NCBI RefSeq assembly: GCF_913774285.1
Contig: NZ_CAJYHX010000017.1
Span: 66,873 to 120,868 of the forward strand
Direction of reading: 5' to 3'
Source of the DNA: an uncultured Sphingomonas sp.
Lineage (GTDB): Bacteria; Pseudomonadota; Alphaproteobacteria; Sphingomonadales; Sphingomonadaceae
DNA: 53,996 nucleotides
Shown: positions 17,822 through 26,590 of the stretch, piece by piece
Numbering within the stretch: the first letter of the stretch is position 1
Layout: each line of letters starts with the position of its first letter
The notes under the pieces: model-generated
What the model was told of the DNA's origin: nothing
Database searches by the model: none
The model's input: only the letters and a program-made list of their open reading frames with translations
Made by a program: the position numbers and the translations under genes

Positions 17822-19035
17822 CCGAGCAGCGCGCGGGCGGCGGCCACGCCGGTCTTGTACGCGCCGTGTACGGTGGAGAATTCGGTGGCCGAGCATGCCT
17901 CGCCGGCGAAGCGAATGCGCGGATCGATCGGGGTGCTGAGCACGTGACGGGCCGAGGCGCGGCCGGGCAGGGCATGGCTGTAGCCGCCGCGGATATGCGT
18001 CTCGCGGCTCCAGGCCGATCCCGCGAGCAGCCGGAGCCGTTTCCGCCACTGGCCGCCGAGCAGCGCGCACAATTCCTCGATCGCGAAGTCGGCCGCGCCT
18101 TGCAGCCCGCGCGCGGCCAGCTCGCGCGCGCCATCGCCGCCGAACATCGCCTCGATGATCGGGTGTCCGAACGGGCGGAGCGTATAGGTGCCGGTGATGA
18201 CGCTGCGCGGATCGCCGAGCAGGTGGGCGTTGGCCTCCAGCTCGTCGGCGCCCTGCTCGATCGCGAGGAACAGCTTGTCGGCAAGACCCAGCGGCAGCGC
18301 CGCAGCGGCGTGGAGCAGGTCGTCATGGCCCGCGACCATGATGTCGCCGCGCGCCAGAATATCAGTGGAGACAGTTACGATCACCTGCGCCGCCTCCAGC
18401 GTGCCCCGCGGCGTCTGCAGCCTGAGGCGGATGCTCGAGCCGTCGATCGCGGTGATCGGCGTGGCGAGCGCGGTGCGCAGGCAGCCTGCCTGCGACGTCA
18501 CCAGCGCGCCATAGCCGGCAGGCACCCGCCAGTCGGTCTCGGTCGCGGCGTCCTCATAGGCGAGATAGTCGGCGATCGAGAGCTTGGCGGTGTCGACGCC
18601 GTTGACGAAGCCGCTGATCGCATCGATCCAGGCGCTCCAACCGCTGTCGGGCACCAGCGCCGCGCCCGCGCGGTCGCCGGGCGGCGGATCCTTGCGCAGC
18701 CGGGTCTCGAACGCGTCATAGGCCCTGGCGGCGTCGCGCTGCTCGGCCTGCGAGAAGCCGAGTTCTCGCCATTGCTCGCGCCAGCGCGGCAGCGTCCGGT
18801 CGAGTTCGAAGCCGTGCAGCGCGGCGATCTCCACCCAGGGGTTGTGCTCGGCCGAATGGAGCCAGCCGGCGCCCAGGTCGAGCGTCATGCCGTCGACATG
18901 CTCGGTGCGCGCCCGCCCGCCGAGTCGCGTGTCTGCCTCGACCAGCAGTACGTCCTTGCCGGCATCGGCCAGGGTGCGGGCGGCCCCGATGCCGGCGGCG
19001 CCGCCGCCGACCACGATCACGTCGAACTGTTGCAT
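17818..19035 (-). CDS. Flavin monoamine oxidase family protein
   Basis: The 405-residue product begins MQQFDVIVVGGGAAGIGAAR, the dinucleotide-binding fold of FAD amine oxidases. This is followed by EADTRLGGRART, the GG doublet motif, and GAGWLH. The C-terminal FAD motif RIRFAGEACSATEFSTVHGA is conserved, with the GA-x-x-SG-x-x-A helix (GAYKTGVAAA) at the end. There is no signal peptide from the chosen ATG 19035; an upstream start would overlap the MaoC gene. It would oxidise an amine to an imine, releasing H2O2. It is the last gene of the minus-strand run that begins with isovaleryl-CoA dehydrogenase. Its link to leucine breakdown is positional only. Confidence 0.87.
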   Translation of the reverse strand: MQQFDVIVVGGGAAGIGAARTLADAGKDVLLVEADTRLGGRARTEHVDGMTLDLGAGWLHSAEHNPWVEIAALHGFELDRTLPRWREQWRELGFSQAEQRDAARAYDAFETRLRKDPPPGDRAGAALVPDSGWSAWIDAISGFVNGVDTAKLSIADYLAYEDAATETDWRVPAGYGALVTSQAGCLRTALATPITAIDGSSIRLRLQTPRGTLEAAQVIVTVSTDILARGDIMVAGHDDLLHAAAALPLGLADKLFLAIEQGADELEANAHLLGDPRSVITGTYTLRPFGHPIIEAMFGGDGARELAARGLQGAADFAIEELCALLGGQWRKRLRLLAGSAWSRETHIRGGYSHALPGRASARHVLSTPIDPRIRFAGEACSATEFSTVHGAYKTGVAAARALLG

Positions 19036-19052
19036 CCCCTGCGGAACGCGCG

Positions 19053-19502
19053 TCAGGCCGAACGGCTGCGCAGCAAGGCCGATCGCAAACATTCGCAGAC
19101 CAGCTCGTCGCGCTGATTGTGCATCTGGTGCCGCCAAGTGACGATGCCCTGGCCGGGGCGCGACTTGCTCGGGCGCAGATCGACCACCTCGGAGCTGGCG
19201 CGCAGCGTATCGCCGAGAAACACCGGCTTGGGCATGACCAGCTTGTCATAGCCGAGATTGGCGACCAGCGAGCCTGCAGTGGTGTCGGCAACGGTGACGC
19301 CGATCATCAGGCTGAAGGTGTAGGTGCCATTGACCAGGATCTGGCCGAACTCGGAGGCGCGCGCCGCCTCGGCATCGAGGTGCAGCGGCTGGGTGTTGTG
19401 GGTGAGCGCGGTGAACAGGAGATTGTCGGTCTCGGTCACCGTGCGGCGCAGGGCGTGCTCGATGCGGTCGCCCAGCTGCCATTCGTCGAAGAAGCGTGCC
19501 AT
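19053..19502 (-). CDS. MaoC-family hotdog dehydratase
   Basis: The 149-residue product is a single hotdog domain of the MaoC type, which hydrates enoyl-CoA to (R)-3-hydroxyacyl-CoA. The hydratase-2 motif is visible in the segment NTQPLHLDAEAARASEFG (Asp/His pair) followed by ILVNGTYTFSLMIG. KPVFLGDTLRASSEV is the other conserved strand. Close relatives include mesaconyl/itaconyl-type hydratases, so it might replace the missing methylglutaconyl-CoA hydratase of the leucine pathway; this is inference. It starts immediately after the GNAT stop and lies 17 bases before the amine oxidase, so all three are probably on one mRNA. Confidence 0.88.
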   Translation of the reverse strand: MARFFDEWQLGDRIEHALRRTVTETDNLLFTALTHNTQPLHLDAEAARASEFGQILVNGTYTFSLMIGVTVADTTAGSLVANLGYDKLVMPKPVFLGDTLRASSEVVDLRPSKSRPGQGIVTWRHQMHNQRDELVCECLRSALLRSRSA

Positions 19503-19967
19503 TCAGCCTTGATCCTGTTCCAGTTTCAGCTTGAAGCCGAAATGGCTCTTGGTCCAGCCGAGCTTCTCGTAGAAACGATGCGCATCGGTGCGGTCGCGCA
19601 TCGAGGTGAGCTGCACCAGTTTGCACCCGCGGGCGCGGCATTCTGCTACGGCCCAGTCTATCATTTGCGCGCCAAGTCCTTGACCGCGGACGGAAGACGC
19701 GATGCGCACCGCCTCGATCTGGCCGCGCCAGGCGCCGCGAAAGGCGATGCCGGGGAGGAAGCTCAACTGCATCGTGCCGATCACCTCGCCGTCGCGTTCG
19801 GCGACGACCAAGCGCTGGTTGGGATCGCGATCGATATCGGCGAACGCCATCTCGTAGCGCGGGTCGAGCGGCAGCGAGGCATCCTCGCGCCCGCGGCTGA
19901 GGTCGTCGTCGTCGAGCATCGCGACGATGGCGGGAAGGTCGGCGAGGGTGGCGTCGCGGAAGATCAT
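19503..19967 (-). CDS. GNAT-family N-acetyltransferase
   Basis: The 154-residue product has the single GNAT fold. The start MIFRDATLADLPAIVAML is strand and helix 1. The acetyl-CoA loop is RIASSVRGQGLGAQMI, the R/Q-x-x-G-x-G/A pattern at about residue 90. The end reads TDAHRFYEKLGW, the usual A-x2-FYE-x-LGF/W motif. It transfers an acetyl group to an amine of unknown identity. The ATG overlaps the carboxylase stop by four bases (ATGA at 19964-19967), so translation is coupled to the biotin subunit gene. Some liu/atu-like clusters carry such a gene, but its role is not known. Confidence 0.88.
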   Translation of the reverse strand: MIFRDATLADLPAIVAMLDDDDLSRGREDASLPLDPRYEMAFADIDRDPNQRLVVAERDGEVIGTMQLSFLPGIAFRGAWRGQIEAVRIASSVRGQGLGAQMIDWAVAECRARGCKLVQLTSMRDRTDAHRFYEKLGWTKSHFGFKLKLEQDQG

Positions 19968-21838
19968 GCCGCCTTCTCCACGCGGACGAGCAAGCTGCCT
20001 TCGGTGACCTGCCCGCCCGCGGTGACGGGGAGCTCGGCGACGGTGCCGTCGAACGGCGCGGTGAGCGCATGCTCCATCTTCATCGCCTCCAGCGTGACGA
20101 GCCGCTGGCCCTTGGTAACCTGTGCCCCGGTAGCGACGTCGACCGCGGTGATGCGGCCGGGCATGGGGGCGAGCAGGGCGCCGTCGGCGGCAGTGCCCAA
20201 TCCTTTAGACCGGAACGCCCAAGGCTCCACCGTATAGGCGTATCCCTGATCAAACTTCACAACCCCTGTCTCCAGCGGGATGGCGCGCGCGGCGTTGTTC
20301 GCATAGGGGAAAAAGTCTTGTGGAAGCTTTGCTTCGACAGGTGCGTCGTCGATCAGCAGCCGTACGCCTAGATCGGGTTGCGCGTTCAAGCGAAAGCCGG
20401 AGTTGGCAAGTGTTCTCGCTTCCTCAGGCGGATAAAGAAGGCATAGCGCAGCGTCGAGCGCATCCTCGCTGAGGTCGGGCTTGGCAACCAGCGCGTCCTG
20501 CTCTCGCGCGATGAACCCCGTGTCGATTTTGCCGGCCAGAAATGCTGGTGCGTCGAGCAGCTTCGCCAAAAATCCGGCGTTGGTCCGGATCGGCCAAACG
20601 TCACAGGTCGCACACATGCCTTGCAGATCGGAGATAGCCTCCGCACGGGTGGGCGCGGCGGCAATGAGCTTCGCGATCATTGGATCATAGAAGGGCGAGA
20701 TTGCATCCCCTTCGACGATTCCGCTTTCGATGCGGTATCCACCAACCCTGAAGTGGTCGAGCCGCCCCACGCTCGGCAAAAACCCCTTGGCCGGATCCTC
20801 CGCATAAAGCCGCGCTTCCATCGCCCAGCCTTGGATCGACAACTCCTCCTGCCGCTTCGGTAGCGGCTCGCCGCTCGCGACGCGGAGCTGCCATTCCACC
20901 AGGTCCTGACCGGTGATCTCCTCGGTCACCGGATGCTCGACCTGGAGCCTTGTGTTCATTTCCATGAACCAGATGCGGTCGGCACGGAGGCCTTCGCTGG
21001 CGTCGGCGATGAACTCGATGGTGCCTGCGCCGACATAGTCGACCGCCTTGGCAGCCCGCACCGCCGCTGCGCAGATCGCCGCGCGGGTTTCGGCATCCAT
21101 GCCGTGGGCGGGGGCTTCCTCGATCACCTTCTGGTGGCGGCGCTGGAGCGAGCAGTCGCGCTCGAACAGGTGGACGACATTGCCGTGCGTGTCGCCGAAC
21201 ACCTGCACCTCGATGTGCCGAGGCGAGAGGATGTATTTCTCCAGCAGCACCCGGTCGTCGCCGAAGGACGAGGCCGCCTCGCGCTTGCAGCTGGCGAGCG
21301 CGTCGGCGAAGTCGGCCGCGCTTTCCACCCGCCGCATGCCCTTGCCGCCGCCGCCGGCGACGGCCTTGATCAGCACCGGATAGCCGATCGCATCGGCCTC
21401 GGCCTGGAGGCGTTCGGGCGACTGGTCTTCGCCGAGATAGCCGGGGGTGACTGGCACGCCCGCCGCGATCATCCGCGTCTTGGCGGCGTCCTTGAGGCCC
21501 ATCGCGCGGATGCTGTCCGGCTTGGGCCCGACCCAGACCAGCCCGGCGGCGATCACCGCCTCGGCAAATTCGGCATTTTCGGAAAGGAAGCCATAGCCCG
21601 GGTGGATCGCTTCGGCGCGGGTGGCCTTGGCCGCGGCGATGATCTTGGCGGCCACCAGATAGCTTTCCCGCGCGGGGGAGGGGCCGATATGCACCGCTTC
21701 ATCGGCCTGGCGGACGTGGAGTGCGTTCGCGTCGGCGTCCGAATAGACCGCGATCGTGCGCAAACCCAGCGCGCGGGCGGTGCGGATGATGCGGCAGGCG
21801 ATTTCGCCGCGATTGGCGATGAGCAGGGACTGGATCAC
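19964..21838 (-). CDS. mccA: Methylcrotonyl-CoA carboxylase, biotin carboxylase/carrier subunit
   Basis: The 624-residue product begins MIQSLLIANRGEIACRIIRTA at GTG 21838, the biotin carboxylase N-terminus. ATP-grasp features include AVAGGGGKGMR and FERDCSLQRRHQKVIEEAPA. The carrier domain at the end holds TLEAMKMEHAL, with biotin on Lys587. Lys is flanked by Met on both sides, as in all biotinyl domains. Context picks methylcrotonyl-CoA over propionyl- or acetyl-CoA: the carboxyltransferase and isovaleryl-CoA dehydrogenase genes are upstream. The GTG overlaps the DUF3088 stop by four bases (GTGA). The reading frame stays open further upstream, but that part is the shadow of DUF3088. Confidence 0.9.
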   Translation of the reverse strand: MIQSLLIANRGEIACRIIRTARALGLRTIAVYSDADANALHVRQADEAVHIGPSPARESYLVAAKIIAAAKATRAEAIHPGYGFLSENAEFAEAVIAAGLVWVGPKPDSIRAMGLKDAAKTRMIAAGVPVTPGYLGEDQSPERLQAEADAIGYPVLIKAVAGGGGKGMRRVESAADFADALASCKREAASSFGDDRVLLEKYILSPRHIEVQVFGDTHGNVVHLFERDCSLQRRHQKVIEEAPAHGMDAETRAAICAAAVRAAKAVDYVGAGTIEFIADASEGLRADRIWFMEMNTRLQVEHPVTEEITGQDLVEWQLRVASGEPLPKRQEELSIQGWAMEARLYAEDPAKGFLPSVGRLDHFRVGGYRIESGIVEGDAISPFYDPMIAKLIAAAPTRAEAISDLQGMCATCDVWPIRTNAGFLAKLLDAPAFLAGKIDTGFIAREQDALVAKPDLSEDALDAALCLLYPPEEARTLANSGFRLNAQPDLGVRLLIDDAPVEAKLPQDFFPYANNAARAIPLETGVVKFDQGYAYTVEPWAFRSKGLGTAADGALLAPMPGRITAVDVATGAQVTKGQRLVTLEAMKMEHALTAPFDGTVAELPVTAGGQVTEGSLLVRVEKAA

Positions 21839-22146
21839 GGGTGGCGCTCCGGAAAGCCGTGGCGGGTGTGGAGCGCGGCGAGCACGCCCTCGATGTCGTT
21901 CGCGAAGCCGCCCTCGGCAAAGGCGAGCGCGGGAAGGTTCTGGTTGTCCTCGCCCAGCCGCCCCACCACCGCGGCGCGCGGACGGGGCCAGGGAACGCGG
22001 ACCACGTCGATGGCTGCGGCGCGCGCCGGGAAGGCGGCGAGCAGGCCCTCCACCGTGATGCAGTCCTTGCAGTAGAAGCGGCGCGTGCCGCCATAGGCGG
22101 GATCGGCCCAGTCGGTATCGAGGACGAACAGCGTGTCGCGGGTCAT
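21835..22146 (-). CDS. DUF3088 family protein
   Basis: The 103-residue product matches DUF3088 proteins: LFVLDTDWADPAYGGTRRFYCKDCITVEGLLAAFP, then RVPWPRPRAAVVG and GEDNQNLPALAFAEG. The function is unknown. A CxxC-like pair (YCKDC) and a fold reminiscent of glutaredoxin/thioredoxin-type small proteins are suggestive but unproven. ATG 22146 overlaps the NTF2-like stop by four bases (22143-22146), and the stop overlaps the next GTG, so it is coupled on both sides. Its presence between the two carboxylase subunit genes is odd, since those usually sit side by side. Confidence 0.85.
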   Translation of the reverse strand: MTRDTLFVLDTDWADPAYGGTRRFYCKDCITVEGLLAAFPARAAAIDVVRVPWPRPRAAVVGRLGEDNQNLPALAFAEGGFANDIEGVLAALHTRHGFPERHP

Positions 22147-22670
22147 TCGGTGCATCCCGTGGTGCGCGAAGTCCAGGCGAGGCTGGCGATCTTCCAGGCG
22201 CCGTTCTCACGGACCAGACTGAAATGATTAGTGCCGCAGTGATGCACCTTGCCGTTAAGCCGGAAGACGTACGGCGCCCACACCATGGCCATGTCGCCGT
22301 CGATTTCTACTGCAGGGCCGGAAACGCGCTCGTCGAACGTCTCCGGGCCGGGCTGGAAGCGGGCGAGCAACTCGGCGTTGGTCAGGGTGTGGACGGTCGC
22401 GGGACCACCGCCGGCTTCGGTAACGATCGTTGCGCCTGCGCTCGAGAGGAGGACGCCGCCGATCGCCGCAGCGTCGCGCGTGTTGATCCCGCCCAGCAGC
22501 CTGTCGACCGTCGCGAGCACCGCGCGTTCGTCGCCGCCGTTGGGCGGGGCGAGCGGGTTGGCGGGCGGCAGCTTGGTCGGCGAGGCAACGCTGCGGGTAG
22601 GATTAGCAGCGGGCAGCGGTAGGCCCGTCGTTTGTGTGGCGAGGGTAAAGGCGATAAAAGACAACAGCAT
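22143..22670 (-). CDS. NTF2/SnoaL-like protein with signal-like N-terminus
   Basis: The 175-residue product opens with a short hydrophobic segment (MLLSFIAFTLATQ), compatible with a signal peptide, and a Pro-rich linker. From about residue 47 it shows a SnoaL/DUF4440-like cone fold: ERAVLATVDRLLGGINTRDAAAIGGVL, then VWAPYVFRLNGKVHHCGTNHFSLVRENGAWKIASLAWTSR. Such domains can be small enzymes or ligand holders; no catalytic residues can be assigned. It lies 47 bases after the carboxyltransferase gene and overlaps DUF3088, so it is co-transcribed in the leucine operon. A periplasmic protein in this operon is unexpected. Confidence 0.75.
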   Translation of the reverse strand: MLLSFIAFTLATQTTGLPLPAANPTRSVASPTKLPPANPLAPPNGGDERAVLATVDRLLGGINTRDAAAIGGVLLSSAGATIVTEAGGGPATVHTLTNAELLARFQPGPETFDERVSGPAVEIDGDMAMVWAPYVFRLNGKVHHCGTNHFSLVRENGAWKIASLAWTSRTTGCTE

Positions 22671-22717
22671 GGATCAGCCTCTGCAATCTGGTTCTGAGGG
22701 CGCGTACGAGCGCTTCC

Positions 22718-24319
22718 TCACATCCGGAACACGCCGAACTGCGGCCGCTCCGGGATCGGCGCGTTCAGCGTTGCCGCCAGCGCGAGGCCGAGCACGTCGC
22801 GGGTCTGGGCCGGATCGATGATGCCGTCGTCCCATAGGCGCGCGGTGGCGTGCCAGGGATTGCCCTCGTCCTCGTACTTCTGGCGGATGGGCGCCTTGAA
22901 CGCCTCGGCTTCCTCCGCAGACCAGTTGCCTGCATCCCGGTGGACCGTCGCGAGCACGCTCGCCGCCTGCTCGCCGCCCATCACGCTGATCCGGCTGTTG
23001 GGCCAGCTGAACAGGAAGCGCGGCGAATAGGCCCGGCCGCACATGCCGTAATTGCCCGCGCCGAAGCTGCCGCCGATCAGGATGGTGAGCTTCGGCACCG
23101 TCGCCGTCGCGACTGCGGTGACCAGCTTTGCGCCATGTTTCGCAATGCCTTCCGCCTCATACTTGCCGCCGACCATGAAGCCGGAAATGTTCTGGAGGAA
23201 GAGCAGGGGAATGCGGCGCTGGCAGGCGAGTTCGATGAAATGCGCGCCCTTCTGCGCGCTTTCGGAGAACAGCACGCCGTTATTGGCGAGGATCGCGACC
23301 GGCATGCCCCAGATATGCGCGAAGCCGCAGACCAGCGAGCTGCCGTAGAGCGCCTTGAACTCGTGGAACTCCGAGCCGTCGACCAGCCGCGCGATCACCT
23401 CATGCACGTCGTACGGCGCGCGCACGTCGGTGGGGAGGATGCCGTACAGCTCCTCGGGCGCATATTTGGGCGGGCGCGGGTCCTTCAGGGCCACGTCCGG
23501 CACGCGGTCAGCGGGCAAATGGCTGACGATGTCGCGGACGATGGTCAGCGCATGTTCGTCATTCTCGGCCAGGTGATCGACCACGCCGGAGCGGCGGGCA
23601 TGGAGATCGCCGCCGCCGAGATCCTCGGCGCTGATCTCCTCGCCGGTCGCCGCCTTTACCAGCGGCGGGCCGGCGAGGAAGATCGTGCCCTGGTTGCGGA
23701 CGATCACGCTCTCGTCGGACATGGCGGGGACATAGGCGCCGCCGGCGGTGCAGCTGCCCATCACGCACGCGATCTGCGGGATGCTCTGCGCGCTCATGTT
23801 GGCCTGGTTGAAGAAGATCCGCCCGAAATGCTCCTTGTCGGGGAACACCTCGGCCTGGTGCGGCAGGTTGGCGCCGCCGCTGTCGACCAGGTAGATGCAG
23901 GGCAGGCGGTTGGCTTCGGCGATCTCCTGCGCGCGGAGATGCTTCTTCACCGTCATCGGATAATAGGTGCCGCCCTTCACGGTGGCGTCGTTGCAGACGA
24001 TCATCACCATGCGGCCGGAGACGCGGCCGATGCCGGCGATCACCCCTGCGCCGGGGATCTCGCCGTCATAGAGGTCGCAGGCGGCGAGCTGGCCGATCTC
24101 GAGGAACGGGCTGCCAGGATCGAGCAGCCGCTCGACCCGCTCGCGGGGGAGCAGCTTGCCGCGCGCGACATGCTTGGCGCGGGCGGACTCGCTGCCGCCG
24201 AGCGCCGCCTGTGCGACATCGGCCCGGAGCTTCTCGGCCAGCGCACGGTGATGCGCGGCCTGGGTGCGGAACTGGTCGCTGTCGGGATTGACCTGTGTGG
24301 GGAGAACCGGAGCAGACAT
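22718..24319 (-). CDS. mccB: Methylcrotonyl-CoA carboxylase, carboxyltransferase subunit
   Basis: The 533-residue product has the two-lobed crotonase-like carboxyltransferase fold. The N-terminal lobe contains [24 protein letters not shown] and [19 protein letters not shown]. The C-terminal lobe holds [23 protein letters not shown], which binds carboxybiotin, and [16 protein letters not shown]. The SGGANLP segment and the overall length are those of 3-methylcrotonyl-CoA carboxylase beta (LiuB) and not of propionyl-CoA carboxylase. It pairs with the biotin subunit encoded 880 bases downstream. Six bases separate it from isovaleryl-CoA dehydrogenase, so the two are on one mRNA. Confidence 0.93.
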   Translation of the reverse strand: MSAPVLPTQVNPDSDQFRTQAAHHRALAEKLRADVAQAALGGSESARAKHVARGKLLPRERVERLLDPGSPFLEIGQLAACDLYDGEIPGAGVIAGIGRVSGRMVMIVCNDATVKGGTYYPMTVKKHLRAQEIAEANRLPCIYLVDSGGANLPHQAEVFPDKEHFGRIFFNQANMSAQSIPQIACVMGSCTAGGAYVPAMSDESVIVRNQGTIFLAGPPLVKAATGEEISAEDLGGGDLHARRSGVVDHLAENDEHALTIVRDIVSHLPADRVPDVALKDPRPPKYAPEELYGILPTDVRAPYDVHEVIARLVDGSEFHEFKALYGSSLVCGFAHIWGMPVAILANNGVLFSESAQKGAHFIELACQRRIPLLFLQNISGFMVGGKYEAEGIAKHGAKLVTAVATATVPKLTILIGGSFGAGNYGMCGRAYSPRFLFSWPNSRISVMGGEQAASVLATVHRDAGNWSAEEAEAFKAPIRQKYEDEGNPWHATARLWDDGIIDPAQTRDVLGLALAATLNAPIPERPQFGVFRM

Positions 24320-24325
24320 CGGTGC

Positions 24326-25480
24326 TTACGCCGCCCCCAGCAATTCGCGGCCGATCAGCATGCGGCGGATCTCGTTTGTCCCCGCACCGATGTCGAGCAG
24401 CTTGGCGTCGCGCAGGAAGCGTTCGACCGGCCAGTCCTTGGTGTAGCCGGCGCCGCCCAGCGCCTGCACCGCCTCGCCGGCGACGCGGAAGGCATTCTCG
24501 CTGGCGAGCAGGATCGCGCCCGCGGCGTCGAAGCGCGTCGTCTTGCCCGCATCGCAGCTGCGCGCCACGGCGTAGACGTACGCCCGTGCGGAATTGAGGG
24601 CGACATACATGTCGGCGATCTTGGCCTGCATCAGCTGGAAGCTGCCGATCGCCTGGCCGAACTGCTTGCGCTCGCGCAGGTACGGCAGGACCACGTCGAT
24701 ACAGGCCTGCATGATGCCGAGCTGGATGCCGGCGAGCACCGCGCGCTCATAGTCGAGCCCGCTCATCAGCACGCCCACGCCGCCGTTGAGCGGACCCATG
24801 ACGTTCTCTTCCGGCACCTCGCAGTCGCTGAACACGAGTTCGGCGGTAGGCGAGCCGCGCATGCCCATCTTGTCGATTTTCTGGCCGATCGCGAAGCCCG
24901 GCATGCCCTTTTCGATCAGGAACGTCGTGATGCCGCGCGATCCTTCGCCGGTCTTGGCGTACACCACCAGCGTGTCCGCATAGGCCGCGTTGGTGATCCA
25001 GAACTTGGTGCCGTTGAGCACATAGCCGCCCTGGACCTTCTCGGCCTTGAGCTTCATCGAGACGACGTCGGAGCCCGCACCCGCCTCGGACATCGCCAGG
25101 CTGCCGACATGCTCGCCCGAGATCAGCTTGGGGAGATATTTGGCCTTCTGCTCGGCATTGCCCCAGCGGGCGATCTGGTTGACGCAGAGGTTGGAATGCG
25201 CGCCGTAGCTGAGCCCGATCGAGGCCGAGGCGCGGGCGACTTCCTCGCAGGCGATGACATGTTCGAGATAGCCGAGGCCGAGCCCGCCATCGGCCTCCGG
25301 CACGGTGATGCCGTGCAGGCCGAGTTCGCCCATCGCCGCCCAGAGCTCGTCGCGTGGGAACCAGTCCTCGGCATCGATCCGCGCGGCGAGCGGGGCGATC
25401 TTGTCTCGGGCGAAGCGCGCGGTGGTCTCGCGGATCATGTCGGCGGAATCGCCGAGGGCGAAATCAAGTGAGGCGTCCAA
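24326..25480 (-). CDS. ivd: Isovaleryl-CoA dehydrogenase
   Basis: The 384-residue flavoprotein oxidises isovaleryl-CoA to 3-methylcrotonyl-CoA in leucine breakdown, passing electrons to ETF. The start is TTG 25480, preceded by GGAGAGAGAG; the open frame upstream is not conserved. Acyl-CoA dehydrogenase motifs are [12 protein letters not shown] (first signature) and [33 protein letters not shown] (second). The catalytic Glu of isovaleryl enzymes is in [12 protein letters not shown], a position that distinguishes them from short-chain enzymes. It is the first gene of the operon, and a perfect 15-base palindrome lies 23 bases before the start codon. Confidence 0.92.
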   Translation of the reverse strand: MDASLDFALGDSADMIRETTARFARDKIAPLAARIDAEDWFPRDELWAAMGELGLHGITVPEADGGLGLGYLEHVIACEEVARASASIGLSYGAHSNLCVNQIARWGNAEQKAKYLPKLISGEHVGSLAMSEAGAGSDVVSMKLKAEKVQGGYVLNGTKFWITNAAYADTLVVYAKTGEGSRGITTFLIEKGMPGFAIGQKIDKMGMRGSPTAELVFSDCEVPEENVMGPLNGGVGVLMSGLDYERAVLAGIQLGIMQACIDVVLPYLRERKQFGQAIGSFQLMQAKIADMYVALNSARAYVYAVARSCDAGKTTRFDAAGAILLASENAFRVAGEAVQALGGAGYTKDWPVERFLRDAKLLDIGAGTNEIRRMLIGRELLGAA

Positions 25481-25502
25481 GGCTTCTCTCTCTCCAATGC
25501 GC

Positions 25503-25517
25503 GTCAGCAGTGCTGAC
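25503..25517. promoter_or_regulatory. Perfect operator palindrome before the leucine operon
   Basis: GTCAGCA-G-TGCTGAC is a perfect 7-1-7 inverted repeat, centred about 30 bases before the TTG start of isovaleryl-CoA dehydrogenase. Its place in the leader or promoter suits a repressor of branched-chain catabolism, such as a TetR, GntR or MerR-type protein. No regulator gene is adjacent, and the palindrome could also form a weak RNA hairpin. Confidence 0.5.
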
Positions 25518-25576
25518 CTTTTTTGGCTATTTCCCGCATTTTGCCGCCACCGGCAAGAGGGAGGAGAGCAGGTACG

Positions 25577-25609
25577 AAAAAACCCCGGAGCGACCCTTAT
25601 TCTCCGGGG
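25577..25609 (-). terminator. Intrinsic terminator after the unknown 143-aa gene
   Basis: On the minus strand CTCCGGGG and CCCCGGAG frame this hairpin: plus-strand CCCCGGAG at 25583-25590 and CTCCGGGG at 25602-25609. Six A residues at 25577-25582 read as a T run for leftward transcription. It ends the gene at 25623-26054 and insulates it from the leucine operon. Confidence 0.85.
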
Positions 25610-25622
25610 TGCTGGTGGGGCT

Positions 25623-26054
25623 TCAGGCGAGCGCGCCCGCGAGATCGACTTCATCCTCCTGGCGCAGGACGTGGCTGGTCGGCCAGATGCCGATCGAGCC
25701 GGGGACGCCGCTCACGTCGATCCAGCTCCATTCCTTGCTGCCGCCGTAGAAGGTAACGGTGCGCCCGGCAACGTCGATTTCGAGCTTGTTGCCCTGGGTC
25801 CGGTACGGTGCCTGCTGGGTGTTTCCAAGCAGATTGATCGTGCAGGTCCCCGACGGGCTGAGATCCGGCATCGTGATGGCGATGTCGCCCTGGATCTTGT
25901 TCCCGAGAACAGATGCATCGATCTTCAGATCGGCATTCAGCTGATTGAGCGTGTTCATGAAGCCGGTTCCGATCTTGGGAAACCGGTTCAAATATACGTC
26001 GAAGCTTTCTCCCTGCTTGAGGGCGGAGTTAACGAACTTGGTAAGGTCTGCCAT
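25623..26054 (-). CDS. Unknown 143-residue protein with its own promoter and terminator
   Basis: I do not recognise this protein. From ATG 26054 the first 45 or so residues ([29 protein letters not shown]) look helical. The rest alternates hydrophobic and polar residues like a beta sandwich, with [32 protein letters not shown]. It has one Cys and no signal peptide or membrane segment. It has a good ribosome site (AGGAGAAGGA), a recognisable sigma-70 promoter and a terminator, so it is probably expressed alone. The upstream region is more AT-rich than the surroundings, which hints at later acquisition but is not proof. Confidence 0.7.
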   Translation of the reverse strand: MADLTKFVNSALKQGESFDVYLNRFPKIGTGFMNTLNQLNADLKIDASVLGNKIQGDIAITMPDLSPSGTCTINLLGNTQQAPYRTQGNKLEIDVAGRTVTFYGGSKEWSWIDVSGVPGSIGIWPTSHVLRQEDEVDLAGALA

Positions 26055-26105
26055 GGTTCCATCCTTCTCCTGCGGCAGTGCAGCATGGCTGCAGATGCCA
26101 AAAAT

Positions 26106-26134
26106 AAAGTACGGGAGCCACCTGAGTCGGTCAA
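26106..26134 (-). promoter_or_regulatory. Sigma-70 promoter for the unknown 143-aa gene
   Basis: On the minus strand TTGACC (26129-26134) and TACTTT (26106-26111) are separated by exactly 17 bases, close to the consensus TTGACA-17-TATAAT. The expected transcript start is near 26098, giving a leader of about 45 nt with AGGAGAAGGA before ATG 26054. Confidence 0.6.
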
Positions 26135-26187
26135 CACATGAATACATATGAAGTGATTACATTGGTGAATGTGCCTTCGAAGCGTCT

Positions 26188-26541
26188 TCATGAAGTAACG
26201 ATATTTACGTTTTCTATTGATACTGGCCATGGCAGCAAGGTGCTGCCGGCGCAGGGGCCGCCGACGCACACTCCGTCGTCTATCCTGTAGAGCGCGCCGT
26301 GCCAGCTGCACTGGATATGGCCAGCGTCGGGCGTGAGATAGGCATCTAGTTCTTGGCTGAGCGGTACCGGCATGTGCGCACATCGGTCGACATAGCCATA
26401 GACCCGATGCCCTCGGCGAACGACGAAGCCGTGGAAGCGACCGGCGCGCATCTCCAGCACGAAGGCGCGCGCGGTGCCGTCGGGGATCAGGTCGAGCGGG
26501 CCGAGCGTCACGCCGGCGGGAGTGGTGGTGAGGCGCTCCAT
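26188..26541 (-). CDS. Small Rieske-type [2Fe-2S] protein
   Basis: The 117-residue product is essentially one Rieske domain. The cluster ligands are visible as C54-A-H56 and C78-S-W-H81, the standard CxH...CxxH pair. The second box has the usual following Gly in WHGALYRIDDG, and Cys residues at 92 and 97 could add a disulfide. It has no membrane anchor or catalytic domain. It is therefore likely a ferredoxin component of an oxygenase or a stand-alone electron carrier. No oxygenase large subunit is next to it. The AT-rich tail of the gene contains two tandem palindromes, CTTCGAAG and CTTCATGAAG, at 26175-26195. Confidence 0.85.
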   Translation of the reverse strand: MERLTTTPAGVTLGPLDLIPDGTARAFVLEMRAGRFHGFVVRRGHRVYGYVDRCAHMPVPLSQELDAYLTPDAGHIQCSWHGALYRIDDGVCVGGPCAGSTLLPWPVSIENVNIVTS

Positions 26542-26590
26542 TAGATCCTCCCCGGAACGGGGAGCGTGGCTGCCCGCGAACTCCGACGTT

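Noticed and set aside
21839..22210. N-terminal extension of the biotin carboxylase subunit by about 124 codons
   Set aside because: The extension overlaps the conserved DUF3088 gene in another frame, and the known N-terminus of biotin carboxylases begins at GTG 21838.
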